64,000 bases of DNA from Garcia nutans (lineage: Eukaryota > Streptophyta > Magnoliopsida > Malpighiales > Euphorbiaceae), in contig CANTUV010000062.1 in assembly GCA_947685225.1 (NCBI GenBank), forward strand, positions 18,186,501 to 18,250,500, in the 5' to 3' direction. Below the pieces are notes generated by a model that worked only from the letters and a program-made list of their open reading frames with translations, had not been told where the DNA came from and made no database searches. Shown here one piece after another: positions 45,807 through 57,414 of this stretch (position 1 is its first letter; every line of letters starts with the position of its first letter). A program made the translations under genes and the position numbers.

Positions 45807-46398
45807 CAAGTAGATCAAGAAAAAAGATAAAGAGAGAATTTGAATTTGAGAGAATTTGAGTACTTTGAGAGTTTAGATGCTTAGAGTTTGAAAGCAAAGA
45901 TGCAAATATTGATATTGCGGGGGGGGGGGGGGGGGTATTTATAGTGTTTAAGGTGAGAGCTAGCCATTTATAGCTGTTGGAGACAAAATATGCATATTTT
46001 AATTGAGTTCCAACAATTAGAAATTTTTTAATTCAGAGTGAAAGTATGGTCAAACTTTAATGAGTTCATTCGTGACATTTGAAAAAATTTTAAAAATTTA
46101 GTCGAATTGTGTGGAGTCCAAACAGGAATCTTGTTTTAGGCACAACAGTCTTAAAATTTTGAAAAATTTCAGTTGCACATTGAAAGGTATGGTCGTACTT
46201 TTACGAAAAAGTTTGAAATCAAGAATTTTCAAAAAGTGCAGTTGGACTTGGGATAGGTCCGAACGGGAAATCTTCAAAAGTGTAGAATTTTTTTGAGAAA
46301 ACAAGTGATTTTCATTTAAGACATGAAGATTTGATAAAAAATAGATATCAAGGTAAAGATTTTGTAAAATCAAACTTGGTTTTCATGTGATTTTAAGT
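45807..46398 (-). other. Spacer between copia pol and the env-like ORF
   Basis: Noncoding, with recurring words (GAAAATTT, TCGTACTTTTAC, TTGAAAAA) and a run of 17 G at 45919-45935. No domain-bearing frame. Confidence 0.5.
45919..45935. repeat. Poly-G run, 17 bases
   Basis: An unbroken G tract in an otherwise AT-rich area; its length may be unreliable in any assembly. Confidence 0.9.
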
Positions 46399-47963
46399 TC
46401 ATGAAATTGTGCTTCCATCTATCATTCCCAAATGTTGTTTTATGAAACTCATTCTCTCTTTATTCAAGGGTTTAGTGAAATTGTTAGCAAGTTATTTTTG
46501 TGTATCAATTGTTTTGGACATTATCCCTAAGGAAATGGTGCTAATGTCTATATGTTTTGACCTAGAATGTTGGATTGGATTTTTGGAAAGATTTATGGCA
46601 CTAGTGTTATAACACTTAATGGGAATATGATCAAAACATTTTCCATAATCAAACAATTGTTGTTTCATCCAAAGGACTTGAATACAACAAAAATATGCGG
46701 CAACATATTCAGTATTGGTGATAGACAAGGCAACCGATACTTATTTCTTGATAAACCAAGAAACTAAGCATTCACCTATAAAATGACAAGCTTTGGTTGT
46801 ACTTGTTCTATCTAAGAGACTACTGACATAGTCAGCATCCAAAAAGCCTAAAATGTCAAATGATGTGTTTCTAGGATACCAAAGTCCTAAATGCAATGTG
46901 CCATTCAAGTATTTCAAAATTCTTTTAGTGGCATTCAAATGTGATTCTTTAGGGCATGATTGAAATCTGGCACACAATCATACACTATACATAATATCGG
47001 GTCTAGAAGTAGTTAAATAGAGTAGAGATCCAATAGTACCTTGATATTTCTTCTCATCTACGACCTTACCACTTTCATCTTTGTCCAATTTCAATGATGT
47101 GCTCATGGGAGTCTTACTAGTCTTGCAATTATCCGTTCCAAATTTCTTGATGAGTTCCTTTGTGTATTTGGATTGGTTGATAAGATCCCATCTTTGCATT
47201 GCTTGATTTGTAGTCCAAGGAAGAATTTGAGTTCACCCATCATGCTCATTTCAAATTCCCTAGCCATACAAGAAGCAAATTTCCTGCACAAAGATTCAAT
47301 AGTAGCCCCAAATATTATATCATCAACATAAATTTATATAATTAAAATGTTATCCTTATTCTTTTTAACAAAGAGAGTTGTGTTCACTTTTCCTTTTGAA
47401 AAACCATTTTCAAGAAAATATGTACTAAGTCTATGATACCATGCTCTTGGTACTTGTTTCAATCCATATAAATTTTTAGTAAGTTTGAAAACATGATTTG
47501 TGAGTTTATAGTTTTCAAAACCTAGAGGTTGTTCAACATAGACTTCCTCATTTATAAATCCATTTAGAAATGAACTCTTAACATCCATTTGAAAAATTTT
47601 AAAATATATGACATGCAAAAGCAAGTAGAATTCTAATAGATTCTAATCTAGCTACGGGAGCAAATGTCTCATCATAGTCAATGCCTTCCTCTTGGTTATA
47701 GCCTTTGGCTACCAATCTAGCTTTATTCCTAGTAATGAGACAATTTTCATCAAGCTTATTCCTATAAACCCATTTGTATCCTGTAATTGGATGATCTTTA
47801 GGTCTAGAAACAAGTTCCCATACATTATTTCTTTCAAATTGGTTGAGTTATTATTTCTTTCAAATTGGTTGAGTTCATCTTGCATTCACCCAACAATCAT
47901 CATTATGAGCCTCCTCAATAGTCCTTGGCTAAATTTGAGAAACAAAAGCAAAATTAGAATCTA
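46399..47963 (-). pseudogene. Ty1/copia reverse transcriptase and RNase H (SIRE type), broken
   Basis: Minus-strand blocks in order: NDDCWV near 47900 (start of the RT domain), LVAKGYNQEEGIDYDETFAP (about 47710-47650), QMDVKSSFLNGFINEEVYVE and KNLYGLKQVPRAWYHRLSTY (47600-47400), the catalytic YVDDIIFGAT (about 47330-47300), EFEMSMMGELKFFLGLQIKQ, KTPMSTSLKLDKDESG, SLLYLTTSRPDIMYSV, then RNase H text LNATKRILKYLNGTLHLGLW, EYVAA, and AINLSKNPIQHSRSKHIDI. The C-terminus LANNFTKPLNKERMSFIKQH runs to a stop at 46399-46401. Reverse transcriptase copies the element RNA and RNase H removes it. Several stops and frameshifts make it inactive; the N-terminal side is cut by the LTR at 47968. Confidence 0.9.
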
Positions 47964-48663
47964 AATATGTAGTGTTTAAAATTTTAGATACTAAACTCTT
48001 AAATTTAATATTGATAATTGATAGTGAATTATGATATAAGTGGTATGGATAAGTGATTTAAATAGTGGATCTTAAAAATTTACTGAAAAAATTATATATT
48101 TTTATGATTTTATGAGATTAAAAATCAAATTAGAATCAAAGGTTAAGAGTGAGGGTGCACCGTAGTTAAAATGAGAGTGACCACACTAGATTAAGCCATA
48201 TATATATATGTGTGTGTGTGTGTGCGTGGACAGGTGTATGTATGTGTAGAAACTTCTCTCTTCTTCTTTCCACTTTCCACGTTCATCACCACCTTCACCA
48301 CCAAAAATTCCTTCTTTCTTTCTTCTTTCCAAGATTTTAAATAAAAATTAAGAGGAAATCACATCTAGATATAAGTTTTTAGAAAAATAAGCTGGAAAAG
48401 TTGAGATTATCAATAAGTGATTAGAGAAAAAAGAAGAGTTTAAAGAGGTATGTTCTTATGTATTTTTGATTTGTAGCTATCTAAAATTTTTATGAATTTT
48501 ATTGATTCAAGTGATTGATTGAGTTGTCTTAAAAGAGTTTTTACTAAAAATATTTGATGTAAGCTTTTTCTATATTAAAGAAATTAGTTTGATCCATTGT
48601 TATCATATATTTGGATGTATGGAGTTTAAGTTGATAAGTGTTCAAAATACAGAGTTTTTCTTG

Positions 48664-48950
48664 ACACAACCAGTGACACGGCCATGTCAACATTGTTGTG
48701 TTCCAATGTTGATGACACGACCAGTAACACACCCTGTCATTAGGCGTGTCATAGCTACTGTGATGAAAATAAATGACATGACTAGGAACACACCCGTGTC
48801 ATTTGGCGTGTTATAGATACAGTGATGAAAATAAATGACATGGTTAGTAACACGCTCGTGTCATTGGGCATGTCATAGCCACTGTAATGCAATTTAAATG
48901 ATACGGCTAGAAACACGCCCATGTCATTGGACGTGTCACTTGAGGAAATT
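48664..48950 (+). repeat. ATGACACGNCCAGTAACAC tandem patch in LTR D
   Basis: Four to five units of about 55-65 bp containing TGACACG(G/A)CC, AACACGCCC-type text and GTGTCATTGG(G/A)CGTGTCAT. Arms like ACACGCC and GGCGTGT face each other. Confidence 0.75.
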
Positions 48951-49229
48951 GCAAAAATAACTTTTTGCTTTATTTTTCATTTGTAATTCTAGCTGTAATG
49001 ATTATAAGTCCTCAAAGTGTAAAGAATTTCTTTTTGAAGTCAAATTTAACAAGTAGTGTAACAGATTTATTTGAATATATGATAAAATATGTGTGATACC
49101 AAGTGTCGATCGAAGAACTGTTCCATTGAAGTGTTGTGTATGATTTATGTTAATTAATAACTATTAAATTGCCCAAATCATACTGATTTTAGATTTAGCT
49201 TGGGATTGAATGACTAGCCAAAGTGAGAA

Positions 49230-49365
49230 TATCCAAAGTGATAGTGGGCACTCTGTGCCATCAATAGACACTCTGTGTCACCATACTCAGTGGGCATTCG
49301 TGCCACAGTGGGCCATTGGCCAAAATTCTATACAGTGGGCATTAAATTGCCAACAATGACCCATT
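49230..49365 (+). repeat. Palindromic patch with covarying arms in LTR D
   Basis: Five units: GGCACTCTGTGCC, GACACTCTGTGTC, GGCATTCGTGCC, GGCCATTGGCC and GGCATTAAATTGCC. Each is a perfect inverted repeat although arms and loops differ. Confidence 0.85.
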
Positions 49366-49623
49366 ATCGAAACCTAAAATCTGAGTTCAGTGTGTATGGG
49401 CATAATTAAAGAAGCTATTTTCTTTGAAAATAATAAGTTATATGGTTAATGTTAAATTAATCGATTTTGCATTTAATCGTGTTTAGTATTTCAAGGTTTA
49501 ATGGATTTATTAATTTCTTTATTTAATGTTTTGAATGTAATACTTTTCATTGTTTCTAAACTATTTAAAGTTTAGATATCTTTCCTTTAATTTTTCTTGC
49601 ATATTGTGAATACATAAGCACCA

Positions 49624-49663
49624 CTAAGCTTTACTTAGCATGTTAGAACTATTTTCTAACGTG
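49624..49663 (+). promoter_or_regulatory. Conserved LTR hairpin pair (copy D)
   Basis: CTAAG-CTTTA-CTTAG is followed by GTTAGAA-CTATT-TTCTAAC extended by GCA/TGC. The second stem has a different sequence from the CGCG stem of the other copies, but pairs along 10 of 11 positions. Confidence 0.65.
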
Positions 49664-51369
49664 CATATCAAACAAGAAGAGTTGAGACTGTAGAGTGAGA
49701 GATTTACGTTCCTGGTCAACTGCATCATAAAGGTTCAATAAGAATATTGTAAATATTGTATTTTATATAGTTCACATGGCAATACCTTATACTTTTCTAT
49801 GATTGTGAGCGGCGATTTTTTCCCCCACTCCCTGTGGAATAGTTCTTGCGACTTTGTCGCTGTTTAGGCTCGAGGCCTTAGAGAACATGGGCCTAAGCCC
49901 AGAGAAAATGGAGTGGCCACCCGGACGGGCCGGGAAAAAGAAAGAGGTGGATGACTCAATTCCTAAGGAATCCCCAACCCTTAATGGATTTGAAAAGTTG
50001 GGTACGTATGGGAAAGGTGAGAAATAGCCCAACACCCCCACAACGCCCGATTCATTGGAACTGGCCTCCTTTGTTGGTCTTGATATTATAAAATTCTTAA
50101 ATATAACAATATTATCCATATTACATGCAACAATTAAAATAAAGAATTATTATATTAAAATCAAAACAATGTCCAAACAAAGTAAATAAATGGATACCCA
50201 TCCAAGGATGGAAACATGTCCTTACATCGTTCATGTCTAAACTAAACGGGACACCCACAAAAAGGTGGAAACATGTCCTTCACATTGGTCCAAAATATAA
50301 AAGCAATTTAAATTACATGGAAATTAATTAATGAGGTATCCACAAAGTGGAAACATACCTCTTACAATATTTGAAAATCTAAATAAATCAATAAAAGTAA
50401 ATAACCATTCATCATAAATAAATCATTCATCAAAGATATCAAACATCAATCAAAATATATAATCAACATTCATCCAATTTAAATAAAACAGTAAATATAT
50501 TAACTTTAGGGATTCATGCACTAAGTAGGGTTTCTAAGGCAATAACTAGGATTTTGCATATACTAGTTTAATTAGTTGAGCAATATTTTAAGGTAATAAC
50601 ATAGCTATTGGATGTTTAAAAGATTTAAGGTTTTGGATTTTTTTATGAAAACAATGTTACTGTGTTTAAAAAAGGAAGGTTTAGTTAGGGTTTTAACCAA
50701 ACATCATGAAATTAGGGTTTTTTTTAAGACATTAGGGTTTATAATTTTAAAAGATTGGGTTTTAGGTTCACTGGATTATGGTTTTTGATATTTTGGAAAA
50801 CATATTTGATCTTAGGATTTAGGAACAATTATGATTAAAGTTTTTAGAAACTGTAAAGAAGATTAGGGTTTGGAGATTTAAGAGGACATTTGTAAATTTT
50901 GGAAAAAAAGTTAGAGTTTAGATGATTAAGAAAATAGTTCAAGGAAAAACAATTTAGGGTTTTAAAGTTTTTGAAAACAGAAGAAATAATTTAGGGTTTT
51001 TAAAGTTTTTGGAAGCAGAAGAGTAATTTAGGGTTTTTTAAAGTTTTTAGTTTTACAAAACATGGAAGTGGAGTTTTTGAAAACCAACTGATTAATGTAT
51101 TAACTAAAGTAAACAATTAAAGTTATTGAAATAAAGATCAAATTACTACATGTTCCTATAAATCAAAGAAAATGAAGCTACTGTGAATATATAATTTAGG
51201 ATTAAAGATCAAACCAGTTGGTTCCACCAAAAACTGATTTTTGGATGAACAATAACAAATGCAATGTTGCTGCCTTTGATGAGTTGATGATTGCTTCTTG
51301 TTGCTAATGTCTCTTGCACCTAGGGTTTTCTGTCTCTTTTTTCCTCCCTAAGTCAGAAGTCCAAAGTTT

Positions 51370-51374
51370 CGTCC
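51370..51374. repeat. Target-site duplication CGTCC (left), LARD
   Basis: CGTCC precedes TGTAACACCCC and recurs at 60670-60674 after GATATTACA. Confidence 0.95.
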
Positions 51375-51676
51375 TGTAACACCCCAATACTCCATATAAA
51401 TACTATACATATACCTAGTATACATACAGTAAGTATTTAAAGTATAAGGATGTCACTTTTCTTTTTACCTTTCAATACCTGTAACAAAATTCAAACCACA
51501 ATAGGTCAATTTAAAGAACACTTACAAATTATTGTCTTTATCAAAACTTCATTTATACATATAATATAACATACTTAAAGTGGATACATGTATGCATTAC
51601 CCTCTAGTTGGTCTCGACAAAATTTTACTCTTCTCGTGGCATACCAAAAGACTTCATGTCTTCCACCAAGCTACCT

Positions 51677-51713
51677 GCGCGATAATACATCCGCGCTAAG
51701 CTCGAAAGCTTAG
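51677..51713 (-). promoter_or_regulatory. Conserved LTR hairpin pair (copy E1)
   Basis: GCGCG/CGCGC arms around ATAATACATC, then CTAAGC-TCGAAA-GCTTAG. It lies about 300-340 nt from the LTR 3' end and is repeated at 57717-57753. Confidence 0.7.
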
Positions 51714-52334
51714 TAGTACAAATATAAAATACAAACATATATCATGGAAACACTAACATATAAAGATATCTCAATTCCATATATTTTTAGTTCTTATTAA
51801 GTTTATCCCTATTCATTTGCACCTTTCATATCTTTCAACTAATCTCACATCTTATACACATATAAACATAGCATTTCTACCAAGTCCAACCCATCACTAA
51901 TATTCACAATCAACATCTCAATACACACATTATACATCATACCTATCACAAGTCACATTTCCAATTAAGACAATCATTGTCATCAACCACAATTCATCAA
52001 TTGAATTCACAATCAATGCTAATACACACATTATACATCATACCAATCATAACATTTCTTTATTCACAATTCAACATTAATGATTCATCACTAGTGCTCA
52101 TAATCAATATTTCAACGCACATATTACATATCATCAATCACATGTCCAATGAAATATACCAAAGATTTCATTATCCATTTCTTTCAACATTTGTATATCA
52201 CATTGACAACAAAGACAGACTCGGGCCCAACAGACACCACTATGTTATTCAGAGTTCAGAGTTACTGCTTTGGTCTATAATCATAATCATCAAGCCCGTA
52301 GGCATCATATATCAATATTTCTATCCATGGATAG

Positions 52335-52510
52335 TGTAACAGACCCAGTCTCTTGGACCATCAACTCATCATGAGAAGATCCTCAACCCGGCAAGATTGT
52401 TACCAATCATATATTTCATATTCACAATTCTCATAGTGTAACAGACCCAGTCTCTTGGACCTCAATTCAACTCAATTTGAAGAGATCCTCAACCCGGCAA
52501 GACTGTTACC
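52335..52510 (-). repeat. Duplicated hairpin-bounded patch in the LARD LTR
   Basis: Two units of 70-75 bp begin GTAACAGACCCAGTCTCTTG and end CCCGGCAAGAYTGTTACC. In the second, GTAACAG and CTGTTAC form 7-bp arms round the whole unit, and AGAC-CCA-GTCT is a small inner palindrome. Repeated at 58375-58550. Confidence 0.8.
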
Positions 52511-54629
52511 TTTTTCATTTTATAGGCATGCCTCCAAACCCAGAACTCTGAAAACTGAATAACACATTAAACACATATTTCACTTATTGTTTCATTATCA
52601 ATTTCAATCTCAATGTTCATTATCATCTAGGCAAACATGCCTTATTTCTTTCAATTAGATCATCATAGCCAATCACAATGGCTTCACAACATATCATATC
52701 TCAATCCATATGATACATATAACATCAGTGCTATAACATTACAAAGTACCTTATTCATATAGCACAATACAATTCACAAGATTCATAATACACAAATCAT
52801 AGTATTGTTCATATAGTATCATGTGCATCATCATTATAATACTCAACATCAATTACATTAACCAAATGAACATATCATTATTCAATCACATGATTCACAT
52901 TATACATATAGCATCATTGCTATAACATTACAAAGTACATTAAAGTAATTCTTCATAAAAATGTTTATCATAATAAATTTGCATAGCTCATACCTTGTTG
53001 AATGATCCTCTTCTCTTTCACACTATACAAGTCACATTAGATTAACAATGTAATAATTTACCTAATATTATTTAATTATACTCAATCAATTGTATTCTCA
53101 TACATTAATATTCATCAAATCATTCACATCTTTCATTTTCCCATAACACAATTATATATATACATATCATTAATGATATAAACACATCAAAATACATTAG
53201 TGATATGCATTAACAATGCAATCATGCAACATTGGTACTTACCTTAATAACATTTCACACCACTCTAAACTCTTCTCCACTCAATAGTTCTTCACTTCAC
53301 AAATTAGGGCAATTCAACCTCTTCACAACCTAATCCAAAAGGAATATTAGCAAAATGACCATATGAATAGTACATTCTGGTTTTAGACTCCATTTTATCC
53401 TTATTTTGAAAAATTGTATAAAATAATCTACTTGACTAAAAATTCTAAAATTTTTACAGAATTTAGTTTTGTATCTTAAAATCATTCCTTTAAAATTTCA
53501 GATCAAACTGAACACAAAATCTTGGTCAAATAGTTCACCTAACCAGACTGCCCCAATTGCCCTGCATCCTGGCAGCAGTTCTGAACTTTGTGAATTCCAT
53601 AAATCAAATTCAATCAACGTGGTTCCAAATTATTTTTCTCAAATACTAGACTCGCTAAGAAACAACATATCCAAAATTCAATTGGATATGATTTTTCTAC
53701 ATTTTATTAAAAATCCCGAAATATAGCTGTCTCAATTAAGGTACCTGCTGGAACAGGTCTAATAAAAATAATCTTTCTAAACTCATAACCATTCCAAAAT
53801 CGAATCAACATATTTTTCAGTCATTCTAGACTCATAGAGGCACAACATATCAAAAATTCACTTCAAGAATATTTTTCTATAATTAATTAAAAATCATACA
53901 AGTCACATCCTTTACTAATTGTAAAACAGAAAAATATTCACTAAACACAACTCTTACTCTTCCATCACCAACACCAATTTACCTCTCCTTTTCAAATCTA
54001 TTTCAACTCTTCTCAACAAATTACAAACATACTTAATCATACTATTACTAAACATAACTCAATCCAAACACAACTTCAAAAAGAATCAAGGTAAACAAGA
54101 GAAAACTTACCAAGATGATAAAATTCCTTGAAATCCAACTTAGCTACTTGAAATCTCTCTCAACTTTGGAGCTTAAAATCATCAAAACCTTTCTTTGTTC
54201 TTTTGTTTTTCTTTGCCAATGAAGGAGCCGGCCAACACAAGGAGAAGAAGAAGAAATGATGAAGAAAACACAAAGTCCACATGCATTAAATACTCATCCA
54301 AAAGAAAATTACTATAATGCCCTCATCCATTTAACTAAACTTTTGTCACATATATACCCATATAGGAAATTTCACAAATCACAAATAAAATATCTTCTTC
54401 CCTTGACCAAGCCCTTTGACCAACTTATATGTTATATATATCACCATATACACTACATATACACTTCTCTCTACACAATGCATTCCTTCCAACTACACAC
54501 ATATACATTATTTTCTCAACTTCTATTATCCTCCAAATAAATCATACACAATTACCACTTATCAATCACACATTCAATTCACTAATAACAATATTATCAC
54601 AACTTCTAGGCACACTTAGGGATATTACA

Positions 54630-54644
54630 ATTCTCTCCCCCTTA
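54630..54644 (-). promoter_or_regulatory. Polypurine tract of the LARD
   Basis: Minus strand TAAGGGGGAGAGAAT directly before TGTAATATCCC. Confidence 0.85.
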
Positions 54645-57390
54645 AATAATTTCGTCCTCGAAATTATCCATGCCATAACAATTCATTCTTAACAAAAATA
54701 CTATCTTCACTTCCACCTGAAGTTAAATATATGCTTAAATTATTATGTCATCCAATCATATAACTTCAATTCCTTCTTTTAGAATCAACAATCTCCTCTA
54801 AATTCCATAATTCATCATTCTATATGTTTATATACCTTCTTATTTCCTTGATCAAACATTCAAAATACTCATTACATCTCCTATTAACATTTTTAATTAG
54901 GAATCAAATCATTTTATAGTACACTTATACTTCATCCAATCTTTATATTCAATATATTTTGTTCCTTCACCTCTATGTAATTACTTTCTTAACTTTAGCT
55001 TCAACAATTATTGGTTTGAATCTTAGCATTAATTATCCCGTCATTACAATCACTGTCTAAATAGACATTTATCAACCCTCAATGGATAACAAGGTCCTTA
55101 TTTTCCACAATTGGAGTTACCTCTTTAGCATGCTTTTCTCTTAGCTTACATTTTAATACATTGCCTTTCAATTTATTTTATAAATAACCAATCTTCTCCC
55201 TTATTATCATAATTTATAATTACTATAATTCCATTTATTACTCCACTTCTAATTTATCTCTTGTAACACTTTTCATACAGTATACTTTCCTTTTTATTAT
55301 ATACTTATACATGTAGAATTTCTACAAACAAAATCCTTAATCCAGGAAACATTATATGATAGTTTAACTCAGTTATTATCATAACAATTTCATCTTCTAG
55401 TGTTACTTGAGTCCTTTCTCACTCTCCATTTCATCCCATAATCTAACTCTACATAGGTTAAAACCTATTCTCTCATAGATCCACTGATACATGCCCTATT
55501 ATTCTCCACACCACTAAACAAATAATTATATCACATTCACATACTTAGGTCACATTCACAATATGACTTGCTTTCCACATTTCTTACATTTTCATTTACA
55601 TTCATATCGAAAAGCTCATTCCACATTTTCCATACATGTATACACATAGTCATACAATTATATATAATTCCTCTTTTACATATCTTTAACACAATTTAAC
55701 ATTTATTACTTTTCCTTAATCAACATCATTCTTACCCCTTTTTGACATAACTTAAATTATTTATCAACTCAACACATATATATTTCCTAACTACAATAAT
55801 ACTTCACAAATTCTTAGTCACCTTACTAAGGTGACATCTCTCTTACCTTTATTTTGAAATGCATTTAATATATCATCTTTATATCCGTTTGTTTACCATT
55901 CAACGTATATATATATTTTACTCATATATTTATACATATGTACATTACACCTAATAATATACACATTGAGCCTAATAGCTCCTATACACTTAATTATATG
56001 CTCTGATTTTTATTTTCCTTTTTCATACATTCACTACAAATTTAGTGTTTATCACTTTCTTTTGAATACTATTATTCTCATTCTTCCAATATGATAAAAA
56101 GTATTTAATCACACTACAAATATATATTCTGACTATAATAACACTTCACATCCATCTTGGTCACATTCCCAATGTGACATCTCTTTACTTTCATCTTTAA
56201 AAAAAAACATTTAATATACTTCCATATCTTTTTTTTTTTTGCAATAAAATGACTTAAAATAGCTCCTTTTCATTTGCTTATCTATTTCTCTTTTTACTTC
56301 AAAACAAATTCTCATACCATCAATCACATTACTTAATTCATAATACTTTCATGTGCAATATTAATCATTTCACCTGGCTCAGGTATTGAATATACATTAA
56401 ATCATCAATATCCAATCAATCTTTATCAGTTTCTAGTAGAACTTTAACTTTTCAACTTACTACTTCGCTTAAACTTTAAATTTACCAAACTCATCTTTTC
56501 TTAAAATCAACTTTAAAAACATCTCGGATATATATATATATATATATATCATAAAGCAATATCAACACATATTTCTTCCCCAATTATTAAGCTCATTTCG
56601 AAAAATCTCAAATATCACATATTATTACCATTACCATGAGCTTTCACAATATCCAAGCATCTCACATTTCTAACCTTAAATTCACAATGTTTACATTAAA
56701 ATAACCATACCAATTTATATTCTTACATAACCAATATCATCTCTTTTTTCCTTTAAATAATACCTTGACTTTATATATATACCCCAAACTTTAAATAATC
56801 ATACCTTGTCTTTACTAATCAACTCATTCAATATTATTTTCCTTTTCATTTCTTTATGCTTCAACACATTTAACACTTCACTTTACTTGCATAAATTTCC
56901 ATTTTTTAATTATAAATTAGACTTATATAAATTCATATCATTCATTATACTCATTTAAATTTATCATTATAGCCAACAACTATGACTTTATATACGTACC
57001 CTTCCCCAACCAGGTCGGTTGTCCAAGTTCGGTTGCCCATTCCAATGGGTCCGCATGGTTCCGCAGGAGACAGATAGGTCCGTTCATTAAACTTATCAAC
57101 ATTTTTTTTAATTCATTTCTTTTTTTCACAAGCAAGTTAAGTAATCATGCCTCAACATCTCACATTACAACAAAACAGTTTTCTCATAACATCATATCAT
57201 TCACACATTAACATCCATTTCATATAACACAGATATACTATAAATCATATAATGCCACCTCCGAGACCAACCTAGGTGTGAATGCATATGCATGTATTAC
57301 AAATTTCATTTTCAAAACTCTTCTTTTTAATTCATTTTAAGCGTTTCAAAACTTTTTCTTTTTAATTTTACTTAGGCCGAGAATCTCGAA
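54645..57390 (-). other. Noncoding interior of the LARD
   Basis: 2.75 kb of AT-rich text, pyrimidine-biased on the plus strand, with no gag, protease, RT or integrase words in any frame I read. It contains TCACATTCNCAATGTGAC-type palindromes (near 55550, 56160), a (TA)n at 56527-56550 and one GC-richer patch at 57000-57080 (CCAGGTCGGTTGTCCAAG, GGGTCCGCATGGTTCCGC). Confidence 0.75.
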
Positions 57391-57407
57391 CCTAAGCTCT
57401 GATACCA
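57391..57407 (-). promoter_or_regulatory. Primer binding site of the LARD
   Basis: Minus strand TGGTATCAGAGCTTAGG, 7 nt from the inner LTR edge. TGGTATCAGAGC is complementary to the 3' end of plant initiator tRNA-Met, the usual primer of Tekay-type elements. Confidence 0.9.
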
Positions 57408-57414
57408 AAATAAT

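Larger units (their letters stand above)
44036..47967 (-). mobile_element. SIRE-type Ty1/copia remnant
   Basis: Minus-strand order: pol 3' half (47963-46399), a gap with no domains, env-like ORF (45806-44437), purine tracts, and the first bases of a 3' LTR. A third ORF after pol is the signature of the SIRE/Maximus lineage. The left end stops at Athila integrase (about 44035) and the right end stops at the Tekay-type LTR (47968), so gag, protease, integrase and both full LTRs are missing from the window. Confidence 0.75.
47968..49803 (+). mobile_element. Tekay-type LTR, copy D, cut by the next element
   Basis: A plus-strand LTR sharing the order of landmarks of copy C: a GACACGGCC-type patch (48664-48950), a palindromic tandem patch (49230-49365) and the hairpin pair (49624-49663), then text toward the LTR end. 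The start (TGTAGTG at 47968) is a guess from where copia sequence stops. The end is not in place, because a Tat LTR begins at 49804; the remainder should lie beyond 64000. Whether it is solo or part of a full element cannot be told. Confidence 0.6.
51375..54629 (-). repeat. 3' LTR of the LARD (copy E1)
   Basis: On the minus strand it runs TGTAATATCCC to GGGGTGTTACA. It holds the hairpin pair (51677-51713), a duplicated patch (52335-52510) and several small frames (120, 85 and 94 codons) that carry no recognisable domain and are repeated in the other LTR only because the LTRs are copies. Confidence 0.95.

Noticed and set aside
51977..52339. A 120-codon plus-strand frame, present again at 58017-58379
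   Set aside because: Its exact repetition is due to the LTR pair. The product is low-complexity I/S/H/N-rich, shows no domain, and lies antisense to the element.
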